A stretch of 64,000 nucleotides of DNA from NCBI RefSeq assembly GCF_029278565.1, contig NZ_CP119560.1:434001-498000 (forward strand), written 5' to 3'. The notes beneath the pieces were generated by a model. That model was given only the letters and a program-made list of their open reading frames with translations, was not told where the DNA came from and searched no databases. The stretch comes from Haloarcula halophila. Its GTDB lineage: Archaea; Halobacteriota; Halobacteria; Halobacteriales; Haloarculaceae. Shown here one piece after another: positions 63,004 to 64,000 of the stretch (its first letter is position 1; each line of letters starts with the position of its first letter). Position numbers and translations under genes: made by a program.

Positions 63004-64000
63004 ATGACTGTACTGAGTGCAATCGCGAACACGGCTGTTTTCGGAGGTATAGAGGCGATAAAAGTCGATCCTGAGATACTGAACCTTTTTATTGCAGGTG
63101 CACTGGGGATGCTGCTCGGACTCGAACGAGAGTGGGCCAACAAGTCGGCGGGCATCCGCACGTTTACCCTGACCAGCCTGGTCGGGGCTGCCGCAATGTC
63201 GCTCAACGAGACGATCCTCCTCGCTGCTGGAGGAGCACTGGTTCTCGTACAAGGGGGGTTGCTCGGGATTCGGGGTATAGTCGCACAGTGGACCGGCGAC
63301 GATGGTGACTCTGGCTTATCCCTGACAACGTCGACATCACTCCTCGTCGCGTACGCGGTCGGGATTCTAGTCGGAGCCAATCACGTCCTGATCGGCGTCA
63401 TCATCGGCATAACGTCGTCGTTCCTACTAGTCCTTCGGAGGGAGCTACACGGGTTTGCGAACCAGTTATCGCGAGAGGAAGTACGTAGTGCCGGTGAGTT
63501 TGCGATCATCTCGTTTGTCGTGTATCCGCTCCTGCCTGGCGGAACGTACGGACCGTGGGATGCGATTGATCCGAAACTGGTCTGGATGCTGGTGATCGCA
63601 GTCAGTGGGATCGGGTTTGTCAACTATATCGTGATGCAACGATACGGCAGTAAGGGGATCGCTGTCACTGGCTTTTTCGGCGGTTTGGTGAACTCCACCG
63701 CCGTAATCGGTGAAATCGCGGGCCGTGCGAAGAACAACGTGGGAATCACAGAGCTAGCAGTGGGAACGATACTAATAGCTGATGCAGCGATGGCCGTCCG
63801 GAACTTAGCGATCATCGTCGCATTCGTCCCCGAATCGGCTGTCAGCGTTGGACTGCCGCTCGGTCTGATCGCCATCAGTGGCGTCGGACTCGCATATTAC
63901 GATAGCGACTGGGAGGGTGATCTCGAACTGGACTTCGACTCGCCGTTTAGCAGCGCGAATGCGCTGAAGTTCGGCGTGCTCTTTCTTGCCGTCTTGATTC
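63004..64000 (+). CDS. MgtC/SapB plus DUF4010 membrane protein, partial
   Basis: At least 332 codons, open to the window edge, so the C-terminus is missing. After a short N-terminus it shows the MgtC/SapB block LFIAGALGMLLGLEREWANK followed by SAGIRTFTLTSLVGAAAM (residues about 27-64), then helices of the DUF4010 domain: TTSTSLLVAYAVGILVGANH, EFAIISFVVYPLLPGGTYGP, then VSGIGFVNYIVMQRYGSKGI and FFGGLVNSTAVIGEIAGRAK. About nine helices are visible. The family is a membrane transporter or regulator of unknown substrate, sometimes linked to Mg homeostasis. An in-frame ATG upstream (62976) is blocked by a stop. Antisense frames here are not coding. Confidence 0.9.
   Translation, partial: MTVLSAIANTAVFGGIEAIKVDPEILNLFIAGALGMLLGLEREWANKSAGIRTFTLTSLVGAAAMSLNETILLAAGGALVLVQGGLLGIRGIVAQWTGDDGDSGLSLTTSTSLLVAYAVGILVGANHVLIGVIIGITSSFLLVLRRELHGFANQLSREEVRSAGEFAIISFVVYPLLPGGTYGPWDAIDPKLVWMLVIAVSGIGFVNYIVMQRYGSKGIAVTGFFGGLVNSTAVIGEIAGRAKNNVGITELAVGTILIADAAMAVRNLAIIVAFVPESAVSVGLPLGLIAISGVGLAYYDSDWEGDLELDFDSPFSSANALKFGVLFLAVLI

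Noticed and set aside
62925-63380. 151-codon minus-strand frame at 63 kb
   Set aside because: It is antisense to the clear MgtC/DUF4010 membrane protein starting at 63004, which has recognisable motifs and a promoter.
1-64000. tRNA, rRNA or CRISPR arrays
   Set aside because: No tRNA-like T-loop/acceptor pattern, rRNA segment or regular repeat-spacer array was noticed on either strand by reading. A dedicated scan could still find a short RNA.

Overview
The window is typical haloarchaeal (class Halobacteria) chromosome or megaplasmid DNA: mostly high G+C, acidic proteins rich in Asp/Glu, Tat-type lipoprotein signals, many regulators with the C-terminal HTH-10 domain of bacterio-opsin activators, and TATA-type promoters close to start codons. 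A Haloarcula-like relative is plausible but not provable from the sequence. It is largely an accessory region, with transporters, catabolic operons, sensor proteins, orphan subunits of large complexes, decayed genes, an IS remnant and a dispersed repeat family.

Region 1 (1-9.6 kb): a decayed PAS sensor, then a carbohydrate-type ABC importer on the minus strand (ATPase, solute-binding protein, two permeases), two short-chain dehydrogenases, an LDH2-family dehydrogenase and an IclR regulator. An 18-bp near-palindrome occurs on both sides of iclR and is the likely operator. A 1.37-kb AT-rich gap with palindromes follows.

Region 2 (10.9-26.9 kb) is the most interesting part. Diverging or clustered here are an M20 N-carbamoyl-amino-acid hydrolase, a Rid-family protein, a D-aminoacylase-type amidohydrolase, a YeiH-type exporter, a 46-residue membrane protein, a DapB-like dehydrogenase, a hydantoinase, a urocanase paralogue with an altered catalytic loop, and a histidine ammonia-lyase homologue that lacks the Ala-Ser-Gly triad needed to form the MIO cofactor. 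Next come a quaternary-amine type ABC importer (binding protein, two permeases, CBS-domain ATPase), an HTH-10 regulator, a tandem rhodanese and an AhpD-like protein. Together these fit uptake and breakdown of ergothioneine or a similar histidine betaine to glutamate: MIO-less elimination of trimethylamine, hydration of thiourocanate, sulfur removal, opening of hydantoin-propionate, and hydrolysis of N-carbamoylglutamate. I know of no description of this in archaea. The assignment is inference.

Region 3 (27-30 kb): a canonical urocanase and imidazolonepropionase, i.e. part of the ordinary histidine pathway. The 5' part of this urocanase is almost identical in DNA to that of the divergent copy, suggesting gene conversion.

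Region 4 (30-44.9 kb): an alpha/beta hydrolase, HTH regulators, an orphan NuoCD, a degenerate FAD protein, a 1734-residue multi-PAS/GAF HTH-10 sensor, and a LolA-like protein facing a MacB-type ABC exporter.

Region 5 (45-56.6 kb): small membrane proteins bracketed by a repeat family of about 200 bp, a methyltransferase, a row of small zinc-binding proteins, a ferredoxin, orphan SufB, a low-GC SelO pseudokinase probably acquired by transfer, an orphan haem-copper oxidase subunit I, an HTH-10 regulator and a PAS histidine kinase.

Region 6 (56.7-64 kb): response regulator, HEAT-repeat membrane protein, glycosyltransferase and GAF histidine kinase in one direction. The last two and the following gene each carry a frameshift. 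Then a lone receiver protein, an IS transposase remnant and the start of a MgtC/DUF4010 membrane protein that runs off the window.
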